Shown here one piece after another: positions 1 to 7,584 of a DNA stretch of 64,000 bases. This DNA comes from Nitrospira sp. CG24E. GTDB lineage: Bacteria > Nitrospirota > Nitrospiria > Nitrospirales > Nitrospiraceae. Location of the stretch: NCBI GenBank assembly GCA_002869895.2, contig NEWP02000021.1:91491-155490 (forward strand), in the 5' to 3' direction. The position numbers and the translations under genes were made by a program. The notes beneath the pieces are model-generated. The model was not told the origin of the DNA, did not search any database, and worked only from the letters and a program-made list of their open reading frames with translations. The stretch's first letter is position 1. The number at the start of each line of letters is the position of its first letter.

Positions 1-2
1 CG

Positions 3-656
3 GCTGGCAAAAGCGGGTTCTTTCAGGCCAGAGTCGGGGCAGACGGGGAAATTGTCGGATATTTCGAGCGAATCCCGTTCGCCAAGGAAAAGGCAGAGAT
101 TGAAACATATATGGTTGAGCGCTTCATTGTTTCGATGAACAAAGGGATTAGCAAGACGGGGGATCGATTCTTTCTAGACAACCCACGACTCAATCCGGAA
201 GACGATTTTGATTTTACCGTATCATCCCCAAATGGTCCGGCATACCTAGAGTTGATGGAGATAGCTCCCTTAGCTGGTTCACACGAGAAGGCGCCGTCGG
301 CTTACAAGCCCTATGATTTTGGCAAGGTCATTCTTTCTGGCATCAGGGATAAATCGAATCGATACCCCACAAATCTTGGCCGTGATCTATTCCTACTCCT
401 GTACGTCACACATTGGTTCTTCATGCTCTCAGACGTTGCCGTAGCGTGCCTTCGCCATTGGCTAAGGTCTCAGCCAACGATCTTTCGTGCGATATTCACC
501 TATGAGCTATTGGATGCCAATGAGGGTGTACCTCGTTGGTTATATCCAGTCCCTCCTGAGCTGATTGGTCCCTTTGATCCCGAACAAGTCCGAGAAAATG
601 TTTGCTTGCACCTGGACCCACAAGGGTTTCAAATAGCACATGAACGCAAGTCGTAA
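3..656 (+). CDS. Hypothetical protein, 5' end outside the window
   Basis: The frame is open from the left edge of the window, so the true start lies upstream and only the last 217 residues are visible; the ATG at 111 is internal. I do not recognise the family. An acidic stretch (EDDFDFTV) is followed about ten residues later by LELMEIAP, a spacing seen in some nuclease folds, but that is too weak to name one. A tryptophan- and leucine-rich segment (LLLYVTHWFFML) lies near the middle. Codon use is less GC-rich than in the rTCA genes, fitting accessory DNA. A hairpin with a T-rich tail follows the stop. Confidence 0.6.
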   Translation, partial: AGKSGFFQARVGADGEIVGYFERIPFAKEKAEIETYMVERFIVSMNKGISKTGDRFFLDNPRLNPEDDFDFTVSSPNGPAYLELMEIAPLAGSHEKAPSAYKPYDFGKVILSGIRDKSNRYPTNLGRDLFLLLYVTHWFFMLSDVAVACLRHWLRSQPTIFRAIFTYELLDANEGVPRWLYPVPPELIGPFDPEQVRENVCLHLDPQGFQIAHERKS

Positions 657-698
657 TACTCCGTTACCGCACGCTTCCTGAGAGAGTACGGAGTTTAA

Positions 699-720
699 GG
701 GGGCTGGCCCCTTTGTTTTG
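699..720 (+). terminator. Candidate rho-independent terminator
   Basis: A G-rich arm and CCCC arm (GGGGGCTGGCCCC) are followed by CTTTGTTTTG, about 45 bases after the stop of the edge-truncated gene. An ACTCCGT / ACGGAGT inverted repeat sits just upstream. The loop is short, so this could also be a REP-like palindrome. Confidence 0.4.
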
Positions 721-760
721 TCTACGTTCCACTCAATCAGTTTGTCGCGTAGGAGGATGC

Positions 761-1591
761 ATGAGCAAACCACGCAAAGCCACTGTGAACGTGAAGGGAA
801 CTGCCATTACGGTATTGGTTCATCGCGAGCAGGACTACATTTCCCTCACGGATATTGCGCGGCACAAAGACTCCGAACGGACAGACTACCTGATCTCAAA
901 CTGGCTGCGGAACCGGAATAGCATCGAGTTTCTCGGTATCTGGGAGGCCCTGAACAACCCTGGTTTTAATCCCATCGAATTCGATGGGTTTAGGAAAAGC
1001 GCGGGGCTGAACAGCTTCATTCTGACGGTCAAGCAGTGGGTCGAGCGGACGCGGGCGATCGGTCTCGTGTCCAGGGCTGGACGCTACGGGGGAACATTCG
1101 CCCATAAAGACATCGCCTTCGAGTTTGCTTCCTGGATATCGGTGGAGTTCAAGCTCTATCTGATCAAGGAATTCCAGCGGCTCAAGGAGGAGGAAAACAG
1201 CCGCCTGTCACTTGCCTGGAACCTGAACCGTACCCTCTCCAAGCTCAACTACCGCATCCACACAGACGCGATCAAGGCCCACCTGATCCCGACGCAGGTC
1301 ACGCCGGCTCAGGCCAGTATGACCTACGCGAGCGAGGCCGACCTTCTGAATGTCGCTTTGTTTGGTCACACGGCCGTGGATTGGCGCAGGGCAAACCAGG
1401 ACAAGAAAGGCAATGTGCGCGATTACGCCATGGTCGAGCAGTTGCTCGTCCTGGCTAATATCGAGAGCATGAATGCCGAATTGATTCGCATGGGTCTGCC
1501 CCAAGGCGAGCGGCTCACGCGCCTCAACGAAATCGCTATCCGCCAGATGCAGGTGCTGACTTCAGTGCCCACAATCAAACAGATCAAATAA
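761..1591 (+). CDS. KilA-N domain protein
   Basis: A 276-residue protein. The ATG at 761 is chosen over the upstream ATG at 713 because a strong AGGAGG lies seven bases before it. Residues about 1-115 fit the KilA-N DNA-binding domain: a strand-rich start (AITVLVHREQDYISLTDIA), then the SNWLRNRNSIEFLGIWE helix and the GGTFAHKDIAFEFASWIS stretch typical of phage-related KilA-N proteins. The C-terminal half is helical (DLLNVALFGHTAVDWRRAN) and carries no second domain I can name. KilA-N proteins come from phages and large DNA viruses but are often resident in chromosomes, commonly beside four-helix-bundle proteins, as here. DNA binding is likely; the biological role is unknown. Confidence 0.85.
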   Translation: MSKPRKATVNVKGTAITVLVHREQDYISLTDIARHKDSERTDYLISNWLRNRNSIEFLGIWEALNNPGFNPIEFDGFRKSAGLNSFILTVKQWVERTRAIGLVSRAGRYGGTFAHKDIAFEFASWISVEFKLYLIKEFQRLKEEENSRLSLAWNLNRTLSKLNYRIHTDAIKAHLIPTQVTPAQASMTYASEADLLNVALFGHTAVDWRRANQDKKGNVRDYAMVEQLLVLANIESMNAELIRMGLPQGERLTRLNEIAIRQMQVLTSVPTIKQIK

Positions 1592-1632
1592 TTGCTGATT
1601 GTGGATTGGGGATTTTGGATTGGAAAATGGGA

Positions 1633-1790
1633 ATGAATGAGCAGGAGCTAAAGAACCGGACAAAGCAGTTTGCGTTGCGGGCCATCAAGCTGGTGGATGC
1701 CTTGCCAAGCACGACTGCGGGACGAGCCATAGGGAATCACCTGGTGCGCAGCGGAACATCAGTGGGCGAGAATTACCGGGAGGGGTTTAA
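1633..1790 (+). pseudogene. Truncated four-helix-bundle (23S rRNA IVP-like) gene
   Basis: From the ATG at 1633 the product begins MNEQELKNRTKQFALRAIK and reaches SVGENYREG, which matches the first half of the short four-helix-bundle proteins often encoded inside 23S rRNA intervening sequences or beside KilA-N genes. These normally run about 115-130 residues. Homology stops at about residue 50, exactly where a dispersed hairpin repeat (1791-1862) begins. The frame then runs to a stop at 1924-1926 through unrelated sequence. The gene is read as broken at the repeat. Confidence 0.65.
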
Positions 1791-1862
1791 GGGAGACATT
1801 CTGGTTTTCCTGCCGCGGAAAATGCATCATGGTCGAGGGAAATCCAGAATGTCCCCATTCCC
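1791..1862 (+). repeat. Family C hairpin repeat, copy 1
   Basis: A long imperfect inverted repeat: GACATTCTGG plus a TTTTCC tract on the left, GGAAATCCAGAATGTC on the right, flanked by GGGA / TCCC. The closest relative is the copy at 3596-3680, which has the same middle section (ATGCATCATGGTCGA versus ATGTATCACGGTCGA). Five shorter copies at 2.5, 27 and 29 kb share only the CAGAATGTCCCC right half. This copy sits at the junction of two broken genes. Confidence 0.75.
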
Positions 1863-2405
1863 TCACCCAATGAGCTTGTTGAAGAATGCCGCGCATTCGC
1901 TCCCGAACGAGTCAATCGGTATTTAAAAGCTCGGCATCACGGCATCGTGGCGGATACACCTTTCGCCCCGGCGTCCGCGGAATGCATCGAGCTGTTCAGA
2001 GACGGGCACTTCTACGGTGCGATTTCGCTTTCGCAGGCCGTGGGTGAGGCCCTTGTGCGTCACATGTGTCGATCGAACAAGTGGAAGCCTGCCGAAAACT
2101 TCGAGGAGAATGTTCGTAAGCTTAGTCAGCGACAGTTCATCGACGCTGCGATCAAATCCGAATTGCTGCGGCTGTGGGAGAAGCGAGACGACTACCACCA
2201 TCTGAATCCCACGGTCGCAAGAGACCGAGCCACGCTCGAAGAGCTGGCTTTGACGAAGGTTCGAGCACTTGGTCAGGTCGAGCGGTTTGTGTTCGGGTGG
2301 TCTCCAAGTGAGACGCCTGGCGCGGTCAGGCTATTGCGACCACAGTATTGGCTGGATAGGAAGGAGGGGCGCGTCAGTGTGTTTCTCAGGAATCCGTCGG
2401 TCTAA
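1863..2405 (+). pseudogene. 5'-truncated HEPN-like protein gene
   Basis: The reading frame that ends at 2405 is open back into the preceding repeat and encodes a plausible protein from its edge (NELVEECRAFAPERVNRYLK), but no start codon or ribosome site exists upstream. The first possible start is GTG at 1947 (152 residues), in the middle of the conserved-looking part. The helical core (CIELFRDGHFYGAISLSQAV, later LWEKRDDYHHLNP) resembles HEPN-fold proteins; RDDYHH matches the R-X4-H RNase signature of many toxins. I infer that the 5' end was lost when the repeat junction formed. Expression from the GTG cannot be excluded. Confidence 0.5.
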
Positions 2406-2440
2406 CAAGCTGCTGCATCTGACGGCACCGGGGGTGCTGA
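2400..2440 (+). other. attC-like NKLLHLTA remnant
   Basis: Directly after the HEPN-like stop comes GTCTAACAAGCTGCTGCATC, whose translation contains NKLLHLTAP. This phrase recurs after genes in integron-like cassette arrays, and TCTAAC resembles the outer core site of attC. I cannot find the partner GTTAGRC-type core in the following 150 bases, so this is at most a decayed half-site. Confidence 0.25.
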
Positions 2441-2546
2441 AACGGTATCGAGAGTTTTTTGCCGCGCCGAGGCGAGAAAAACTGGGGCATTCTTCATTTC
2501 GTAGGCGGGTGAGCGCTGGGCCAGACTCAACATTACTTTGGTCGAT

Positions 2547-2589
2547 GGCAGATGATAATGAGAATGTTGAATGTCCCCGTTCTGTTGCC
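2547..2589 (+). repeat. Family C hairpin repeat, copy 2
   Basis: GGCAGA on the left pairs loosely with TCTGTTGCC on the right around a TTGAATGTCCCCG loop, the variant form of the family C loop. The ATG of the downstream secreted-protein reading frame lies inside this element. Confidence 0.55.
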
Positions 2590-2909
2590 CTCGTGTTTTG
2601 ATTGCTGCAATCGCCCTCGCTGCTACAGGCTTGGCCTGTGCGAGGACTCAAGCCATTGACTTTGATGTCAGAATGCCAACTGAGTACACCCTATACCGTA
2701 CTGGCGTGGATTTGATCTCCAATGCGCACGATGAGACCTTGAGAATTCATATCGCCACGTTTGATGCTAACCAAGACTCCAAATACAACCAGGCAAACTG
2801 TGAATTTGCAAAAGAGTATTTTAATGCTAATCAGCCACATTATCGGGGCAGTATCTATAGCACCATCAAAATAAAGTACTGGTGTGAAAAAGGGCGATTT
2901 AGAAAATGA
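2571..2909 (+). CDS. Small secreted protein, start possibly supplied by a repeat
   Basis: A 112-residue product with a hydrophobic N-terminus (VLIAAIALAATGLACA) that looks like a signal or lipoprotein signal peptide, then a polar mature part with two cysteines (NQANCEFAKEYF, KIKYWCEK). No family is recognised. The ATG at 2571 is inside a family C repeat and has no clear Shine-Dalgarno sequence. A GTG at 2594, at the edge of the hydrophobic segment, is an alternative start. The gene may have lost its own 5' end and now depend on the repeat, or it may be dead. Base composition is AT-richer than neighbours, fitting acquired DNA. Confidence 0.45.
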   Translation: MSPFCCPRVLIAAIALAATGLACARTQAIDFDVRMPTEYTLYRTGVDLISNAHDETLRIHIATFDANQDSKYNQANCEFAKEYFNANQPHYRGSIYSTIKIKYWCEKGRFRK

Positions 2910-2999
2910 ATAGCATCTTGGCTAACCTGCCATTCCCGCTGACCGCCAAAAGCTACGCTGATACATCCGCTGAATATAATCGTTACGGGTTACAAACTT

Positions 3000-3536
3000 A
3001 TGGACATATCAATGGCATTTGAGCAACTGATGACTCGGATACTTGGCCAAAAGGCCTACCAGAGCGCTGGGCAGTTTGCGAACCCAACGACGCGCAATGA
3101 CTGGCTTCGCAAGACGTTCAAACTCATGCTAAAGGAAATCGACGAAATCGACACTACTTCACGACATAAGCAAATGCTTATGCGCGACCTGCAAGCGGTA
3201 ATTGATGGCCTGTCCATATCTCATGATCCAAGTTGGGAGATGATTTTCTCACTTATCTCTGCCTGTGCGCGATTTCTTGGTCACGACTATAGCGGCGCGA
3301 GAGTTAACACGCCGTCTTACTGGCAGTCGTCTGACCAAAGGTTTTCCCAGCACATCTTTGAAAGCGCCGAGCATAAGTTCGAAAATGTTAAGAAGGACGC
3401 GGTTACGATTCGTGCAAAAATATGCGTTGATCTTTGCGCTAATGGGACGGACACGTTTACCATCGCACTGGCGCTGAACACGTCGGAGCATCAAGTAAAG
3501 AAACTGATCCGTGAGGGAAGAAGGAAGCGGTTATGA
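3000..3536 (+). CDS. Hypothetical protein with C-terminal HTH-like segment
   Basis: A 178-residue protein of unknown family starting at the ATG at 3000; a second in-frame ATG at 3012 is also possible. The sequence is largely helical and lacks membrane segments. The last 35 residues (TIALALNTSEHQVKKLIREG) look like a helix-turn-helix: a short helix, a turn with NTSE, and a basic recognition-type helix ending in RRKRL. It lies within low-GC accessory DNA and is followed directly by repeat sequence. A DNA-binding role is inference from the tail alone. Confidence 0.5.
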   Translation: MDISMAFEQLMTRILGQKAYQSAGQFANPTTRNDWLRKTFKLMLKEIDEIDTTSRHKQMLMRDLQAVIDGLSISHDPSWEMIFSLISACARFLGHDYSGARVNTPSYWQSSDQRFSQHIFESAEHKFENVKKDAVTIRAKICVDLCANGTDTFTIALALNTSEHQVKKLIREGRRKRL

Positions 3537-3595
3537 AGGAAAAGATATCAACAGCTGTCTTGAGGCTCAGGCGTAGTGTGCCTCCACCTCTTGCC

Positions 3596-3680
3596 GGGGG
3601 GAAATTAAGGGTGCATTCTGGTTTTTGTCGCAGGAAATGTATCACGGTCGATGGAAATCCAGAATGTTCCCATTCCCCCC
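3596..3680 (+). repeat. Family C hairpin repeat, copy 3
   Basis: Outer arms are a GGGGGG run and a CCCCCC run. Inner arms are GCATTCTGGTTTTTG and GGAAATCCAGAATG. The middle closely matches the copy at 1791-1862, so the two are long-form members of the family. Confidence 0.7.
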
Positions 3681-3709
3681 TAGAGGTTCTCCTGAACCCC
3701 TTCTCGATA

Positions 3710-3828
3710 GGCTGTTCAAAAAGACCTTCCAGCAAGGCCGCAGCGAGTGAGGGGCCGAGGCGTACCCTTGAGGTACGTTGAGGGTCTGAACGATGCGAGA
3801 ACGAAGCTGGAGGGCTTTTTCAACAGCC
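3710..3828 (+). repeat. Family B inverted-repeat element, copy 1
   Basis: A 119-base element bounded by GGCTGTTCAAAAAGACC at 3710 and its near-complement GGCTTTTTCAACAGCC ending at 3828. The terminal arms are about 23 bases long with three mismatches. Inside are GAGGCGTACCCTTGAGGTAC, forming a CGTACC / GGTACG hairpin, then GTTGAGG and GCGAGAACGAAGC. The internal words recur at 33872-34056 with different terminal arms. No coding capacity; MITE-like in form. With the copy of family C before it, it fills the 3537-3829 gap. Confidence 0.75.
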
Positions 3829-3829
3829 G

Positions 3830-4009
3830 TTAGTCGGCTTCCGGTTCGGAGCTGCCGTGCTGGTGAGACACTCGGTCTTCGTCGAACATTGCGGCCATCT
3901 CTTCGGCAATCATGTCACGGTCGTTCGGGACGGAAACCAGCGGGATTTCCTTGCGTGGCTTCGGTGGGTCTGCCTTAGGCGGCTCTGGCTGTTTTTGTTC
4001 CTCAGTCAT
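3830..4009 (-). CDS. Small proline-rich hypothetical protein
   Basis: A 59-residue product if translation starts at the ATG at 4009; an in-frame TTG at 4039 would add ten residues. The sequence is charged and proline-rich at the start (QPEPPKADPPKPRKEIP), then acidic (RDMIAEEMAAMFDEDR), with no signal peptide or membrane segment. A TATACT box lies immediately upstream of the ATG, so the transcript could be nearly leaderless. The stop codon almost touches the family B element. The protein looks real from its biased, intact composition, but no function can be assigned. Confidence 0.5.
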   Translation of the reverse strand: MTEEQKQPEPPKADPPKPRKEIPLVSVPNDRDMIAEEMAAMFDEDRVSHQHGSSEPEAD

Positions 4010-4047
4010 GTCTGCAGTATACACCAGGACAACAGTCAAAAGTGGAG

Positions 4048-4407
4048 CTATTCAAAGGCCTCCAGCGAGGATTGTTGGGGAAAGGTTTTCTTGCAGCTGT
4101 TGCAGGTCAAAAAATAGATCGCTTCGCGGACGGACATGGTGGCGCGAAAATTGAGGCTTACGCCTTGGAGATTGCAGGTCGGACAAGACATCTCCTTAAG
4201 CCGGTAGGGGATATCCGGTTGGGTGCGCAGGTAGAACTCCATGTCCGTGTAAATGGGGAAGCTATAGAAGCATTTTTTACAGACCCCGCGCCATTCGCCA
4301 TCCGCTTGCGTAAATCGTTGATCGATTCCAAAGCTTGATCCCTTACAGATGGCGCAGTGAACGGTTCCCAGTCTGGTTTCAACTTCCTGAATGGTGGGGT
4401 TTGGCAT
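4048..4407 (-). CDS. Zinc-ribbon protein with four CxxC pairs
   Basis: A 119-residue protein. The ATG at 4407 is chosen because AGGAGC precedes it; the upstream frame to 4464 has no such site. Four CxxC knuckles are visible in order: CAIC, CKKC, CPTC and CNSC, which would form two zinc ribbons. The first pair is followed by GSSFGIDQRFTQADGEWRGV and the third by NLQGVSLNFRATMSVREAIY. Proteins of this type bind nucleic acid or another protein, but no specific family is recognised. It is transcribed divergently from the phosphatase gene at 4539. Confidence 0.65.
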   Translation of the reverse strand: MPNPTIQEVETRLGTVHCAICKGSSFGIDQRFTQADGEWRGVCKKCFYSFPIYTDMEFYLRTQPDIPYRLKEMSCPTCNLQGVSLNFRATMSVREAIYFLTCNSCKKTFPQQSSLEAFE

Positions 4408-4538
4408 CGGCGAGGCTCCTAGGCGGCAATGATCGATATCATGCTGCCAGTATAGCGTTCGCATGGACGAGACCGCAACCGGATAGGTTGGAGATTTCTC
4501 CTTGACCTGGCAAGCCTGCTGCTTATACTGAGGTCCGT

Positions 4539-4979
4539 ATGCATCTTATTACCGAGACCCTATTGGTTGGGAATATCAACGATGCGAAGGACCCGCCTGC
4601 GAAGATCGGCGCCCTGCTCTTTGTTGCAGCAGAGTACAAGTTGGAAGCTCCCGGTTGGTTGCTCTCCGGCAGGATTCCATTTTCCGAGTATGCCGAAGCC
4701 ATGCCGCTCTTATTGGATCGAGCCGTCAGTTGGGTTGAACAACATATGTCAGACCGTCGGGTCATGGTCTGTTGCCGCGCCGGCATGGGCCGGTCCGTGT
4801 CGGTCGTGATGGCCTATCTCTGTTGTGTCGAAGGGATGACCTATGCCGATGTCTTAAGTTTGGTTATGAGGCGACGACCCGGCGCCATGCCCCTTCCAAA
4901 GCTGGAAGAAGCCATTGCCCAGGTTCGACTGCTTCGCGAGGCTCGCGCAACGGACAAGAAGAACCTCCCTTCCCGCTAA
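4539..4979 (+). CDS. Dual-specificity protein phosphatase family
   Basis: A 146-residue cytoplasmic protein matching the compact dual-specificity (cysteine-based) phosphatase fold. The CX5R signature is CRAGMGRS, with catalytic Cys79 and Arg85; VVMAYLCCVEGMTYADVLS follows as the usual helix after the P-loop. The residue before the nucleophile is Cys78 instead of the usual His, an oddity that could alter the cysteine pKa or allow a disulphide. Predicted activity is removal of phosphate from Ser/Thr/Tyr residues or another phosphorylated substrate. It stands alone between a zinc-ribbon gene and mutM, with no cognate kinase visible. Confidence 0.75.
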   Translation: MHLITETLLVGNINDAKDPPAKIGALLFVAAEYKLEAPGWLLSGRIPFSEYAEAMPLLLDRAVSWVEQHMSDRRVMVCCRAGMGRSVSVVMAYLCCVEGMTYADVLSLVMRRRPGAMPLPKLEEAIAQVRLLREARATDKKNLPSR

Positions 4980-5015
4980 GCTGCGGTATTCATGGTGGTT
5001 CGTCGTGAAATCGTT

Positions 5016-5115
5016 TGAAAAACGTTCCTCGTGAAGCGTATCGCCTAATCTCGCATATGGCGAGACGGAGACATTCTTTCAGCCCTGCGCTTCACGAATG
5101 TCGCTTCACGCACAA
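5016..5115 (+). repeat. Family D intergenic element, copy 1
   Basis: AAACGTTCCTCGTGAAGCGTATC at 5019 onward is shared almost exactly with the element at 20659. The same gap also holds CGCTTCACGAA and CGCTTCACG, complementary to CGTGAAGCG. The gap 4980-5217 contains this element and no gene. Confidence 0.55.
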
Positions 5116-5217
5116 GCGCAGCGGTGCTTCAGGCACCCTTTGCCTTTCCTGTTCCATCCATGGCCTAATCTGCCGGATTAGGGATTGGGCGCGGACACAT
5201 TACAAGGACCTCTTTCG

Positions 5218-6057
5218 ATGCCGGAACTACCGGAAGCCGAAGTCGTTGCCCGGCAACTGCGAGCGCAACTGCTCGGCGCGCGGCTTGATAGCTGTCTAGT
5301 GGGACGAACGGATATTGTTCGGGAGGGGTTATCCACCATCTCGTGGTATCAGGGCTCGGTGCTGGAGGCGGTGGAGCGATACGGCAAGAGCGTCGCTTTA
5401 GAGTTGAAGAAAAAGGAGGAGACCAGATATCTCGTGGCGGAGCTTGGCATGACAGGTCTTCTCCTCTTTCCTGCCGCGCAAACGAAGCACCCGCAGCATG
5501 TGCATGTCCGCATGTCGTTCACGGGAGGGCGTGAAACAGAGTTACGCTATTGGAATCCTCGACGATTCGGACGGATTTCTCTGTTCGATCGGGCAGGCCT
5601 TGACCGTTACCGTACTCGCCGCTTTGGGGTCGATCCCCTCACGCTGCCGTGCGATGAGTTCGTCCGTCTCATGCAAGCCCGCCGTGGACGATTGAAGCCG
5701 CTCTTGATGCATCAGCAAGTGATCGCAGGGATTGGGAATATTTACGCGAACGAGATTCTCTTTCGCGCCGGGCTCCATCCGGACCGTTTAGTGAACCGGT
5801 TGCGCGCAGGCACGATTGCCACGCTCTATGACACAATGCAAACTGTGCTTCGAGAGGCGATCTCCTGTGGCGGGTCGAGCGTCAAAGATTTCTATGCACC
5901 GGACGGGACGGAAGGCCGATACAAACTTCGCCATCTCGTCTATGGTAAAGAAGGTCAACCCTGTCCTAACCGTTGCGGGCGTCTGATTCACCGTCTTCAA
6001 AGTGAGCGCAGCTCATTTTTTTGCCCTTCCTGCCAATCCAAGCGCCTTCCAGGATAG
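5218..6057 (+). CDS. mutM: Formamidopyrimidine-DNA glycosylase (Fpg/MutM)
   Basis: A 279-residue base-excision repair enzyme that removes 8-oxoguanine and ring-opened purines and then cleaves the abasic strand. Start at 5218 gives the invariant MPELPEAE, where the processed N-terminal Pro2 is the Schiff-base nucleophile and Glu3 the general acid. The H2TH region (QQVIAGIGNIYANEILFRAG) is intact. The C-terminal zinc finger is CPNRC...CPSC near residues 250-272. Length is normal for the family. It is transcribed alone, with a repeat element upstream and a T-tract after the stop. Confidence 0.95.
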   Translation: MPELPEAEVVARQLRAQLLGARLDSCLVGRTDIVREGLSTISWYQGSVLEAVERYGKSVALELKKKEETRYLVAELGMTGLLLFPAAQTKHPQHVHVRMSFTGGRETELRYWNPRRFGRISLFDRAGLDRYRTRRFGVDPLTLPCDEFVRLMQARRGRLKPLLMHQQVIAGIGNIYANEILFRAGLHPDRLVNRLRAGTIATLYDTMQTVLREAISCGGSSVKDFYAPDGTEGRYKLRHLVYGKEGQPCPNRCGRLIHRLQSERSSFFCPSCQSKRLPG

Positions 6058-6067
6058 TTTCTCCGCG

Positions 6068-6093
6068 CGTGCGCGTGCGCATTTTTTTGGAAA
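6068..6093 (+). terminator. Possible terminator after mutM
   Basis: A run of alternating GCGCGTGCGCGTGCGC is followed by ATTTTTTT shortly after the mutM stop. The GC stretch can fold on itself but the loop is tight, so this is tentative. Confidence 0.35.
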
Positions 6094-6213
6094 GTGGAAA
6101 TTGGCATATAGTTTCATGAGCTTAGGCCATAGGTCTCTACCTCAGCCTCGTTGTTAGGCCTTTCGAACCATTTGTCAGTTAGTTCCTCTGACAGCTTGAG
6201 TCGCCCGACGGAT

Positions 6214-6240
6214 TTGGTTAGAATCCTCGTCCTTTACAAT
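6214..6240 (+). promoter_or_regulatory. Candidate promoter of the rTCA operon
   Basis: TTGGTT and TACAAT are separated by 15 bases and end 30 bases before the aclB start. AAGGAG precedes the start codon. The spacing is shorter than ideal, so this is a weak sequence-only prediction. Confidence 0.3.
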
Positions 6241-6270
6241 TGTTTCTCATCATTCTGAAGGAGTGGCGTT

Positions 6271-7470
6271 ATGGCGAAGGTGCTTGAAGGTCCCGGAATG
6301 GGCCTGATGAAGAAATGGGGCATTACGGTTCCCAATTATGTCGTCGTCACCTCGATCGACGAACTGACGAAGCTTGGCCAAGCCAATGAATGGCTGAAGA
6401 AATCGAAGTTGGTAGTAAAGGCCCATGAAGCGCTCGGCTCACGATTCAAGCTGGGCTTGGTGAAGGTCGATCTCGATCTCAAGGGGGCGGAAGCGGCGGC
6501 GAAAGAAATGATCGGCCGCCAGGTGGGCAGCATCACGGTCTCGCAAGTGATCGTGTCGGAAATGATTCCGCACAAGGAGGAATATTATTGCGCGGTGAAA
6601 TCCACCAGAGAAGGGACGGACGTGCTGGTCGCCAACTGCGGCGGCATCGAAGTCGAATCGAATTGGGATCGCGTAAAGCGTCTGGCTGTGGAGATCGGGC
6701 AGCAGCCCTCGCCGGCCTCGTTCGAGAAGTTGGCCAAGGATGCGGGTTTTGCCGGGCCGCTCGCGAAGAAGATGGCGGAGTTTGCGGGCAAGATGTTTAC
6801 CTGCTTCGACAGCGAGGACGCGCAGTATCTGGAAGTGAATCCGGTGGTTCTGCGCGAGCAAGATCATGAACTGATCGCATTGGACGCGGTGACGCTGCTC
6901 GATGGCGATGCGAAGTTCCGGCACCCGGACTGGAATTTTGCCTTTGCCGCAGAGTTCGGACGTGCCTATTCCAAACACGAGATGGAAGTCATGGCGGTCG
7001 ATTCCAAGATCAAGGGTTCCGTGAAATTCATCGAAATTCCAGGCGGCGATACAGCGATGCTGCCGGCCGGTGGTGGTGCCAGCGTCTATTATTCAGACGC
7101 GGTTGTCGCGCGCGGCGGGAAGTTGGCCAATTATGCCGAATATTCCGGCGATCCGCCTGACTGGGCGGTTGAAGTCCTGACGGATAAGGTCTGTTCCCTG
7201 CCAGGGATCAGAAACATCATAGTCGGCGGCGCCATTGCCAATTTCACCGACGTAAAAAAGACGTTCGGCGGCATCATCAATGGATTCCGCAAGGCACAGT
7301 CAGAAGGCAAGCTCAAGGGTGTCAAGATTTGGGTGCGTCGAGGGGGCCCTCGTGAGAAGGAAGGGCTCGATGCCATGCGCGCGCTCAAGGATGAAGGGTT
7401 CGACATCAATGTTTTTGACCGTAATACACCGCTCACCGATATCGTAGATAAGGCGCTACAGGGGAAGTGA
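6271..7470 (+). CDS. aclB: ATP-citrate lyase, beta (ATP-grasp) subunit
   Basis: A 399-residue subunit, the usual size of bacterial AclB. It corresponds to the N-terminal, succinyl-CoA-ligase-beta-like part of animal ATP-citrate lyase and provides the ATP-grasp site for phosphorylating the partner subunit. Visible landmarks are KLVVKAHEALGSRFKLGLV near residue 50, the metal/ATP segment AQYLEVNPVVL near 190, and the glycine-rich IPGGDTAMLPAGGGASVYYS citrate/CoA-side region near 255. With AclA it cleaves citrate to acetyl-CoA and oxaloacetate using ATP and CoA, the committing step of the rTCA cycle. It opens a co-directional operon running to sucD. Confidence 0.93.
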   Translation: MAKVLEGPGMGLMKKWGITVPNYVVVTSIDELTKLGQANEWLKKSKLVVKAHEALGSRFKLGLVKVDLDLKGAEAAAKEMIGRQVGSITVSQVIVSEMIPHKEEYYCAVKSTREGTDVLVANCGGIEVESNWDRVKRLAVEIGQQPSPASFEKLAKDAGFAGPLAKKMAEFAGKMFTCFDSEDAQYLEVNPVVLREQDHELIALDAVTLLDGDAKFRHPDWNFAFAAEFGRAYSKHEMEVMAVDSKIKGSVKFIEIPGGDTAMLPAGGGASVYYSDAVVARGGKLANYAEYSGDPPDWAVEVLTDKVCSLPGIRNIIVGGAIANFTDVKKTFGGIINGFRKAQSEGKLKGVKIWVRRGGPREKEGLDAMRALKDEGFDINVFDRNTPLTDIVDKALQGK

Positions 7471-7560
7471 GCAGTGAAGTGTGATGCGTGATGAGTGTGG
7501 CCGGCTCACGGCGCCAATCGCTCGCCACGCGCTCATCACCGATTACTCGTCACCGATGAC
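7471..7560 (+). repeat. Palindromic aclB-aclA spacer
   Basis: GTGATGCGTGATGAGTG near 7479 faces CACGCGCTCATCACCGATTA near 7532, giving an imperfect long hairpin between the two lyase genes. The same GTGATGCGTGAT word occurs in the ahcY-metK gap at 32551. The Shine-Dalgarno of aclA lies outside the palindrome. Confidence 0.5.
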
Positions 7561-7584
7561 AGCGTTGAAGAAGGGGAAATTCCG

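Noticed and set aside
3533-3781. 82-codon frame overlapping the end of the HTH-like gene
   Set aside because: It consists almost wholly of family C and B repeat sequence.
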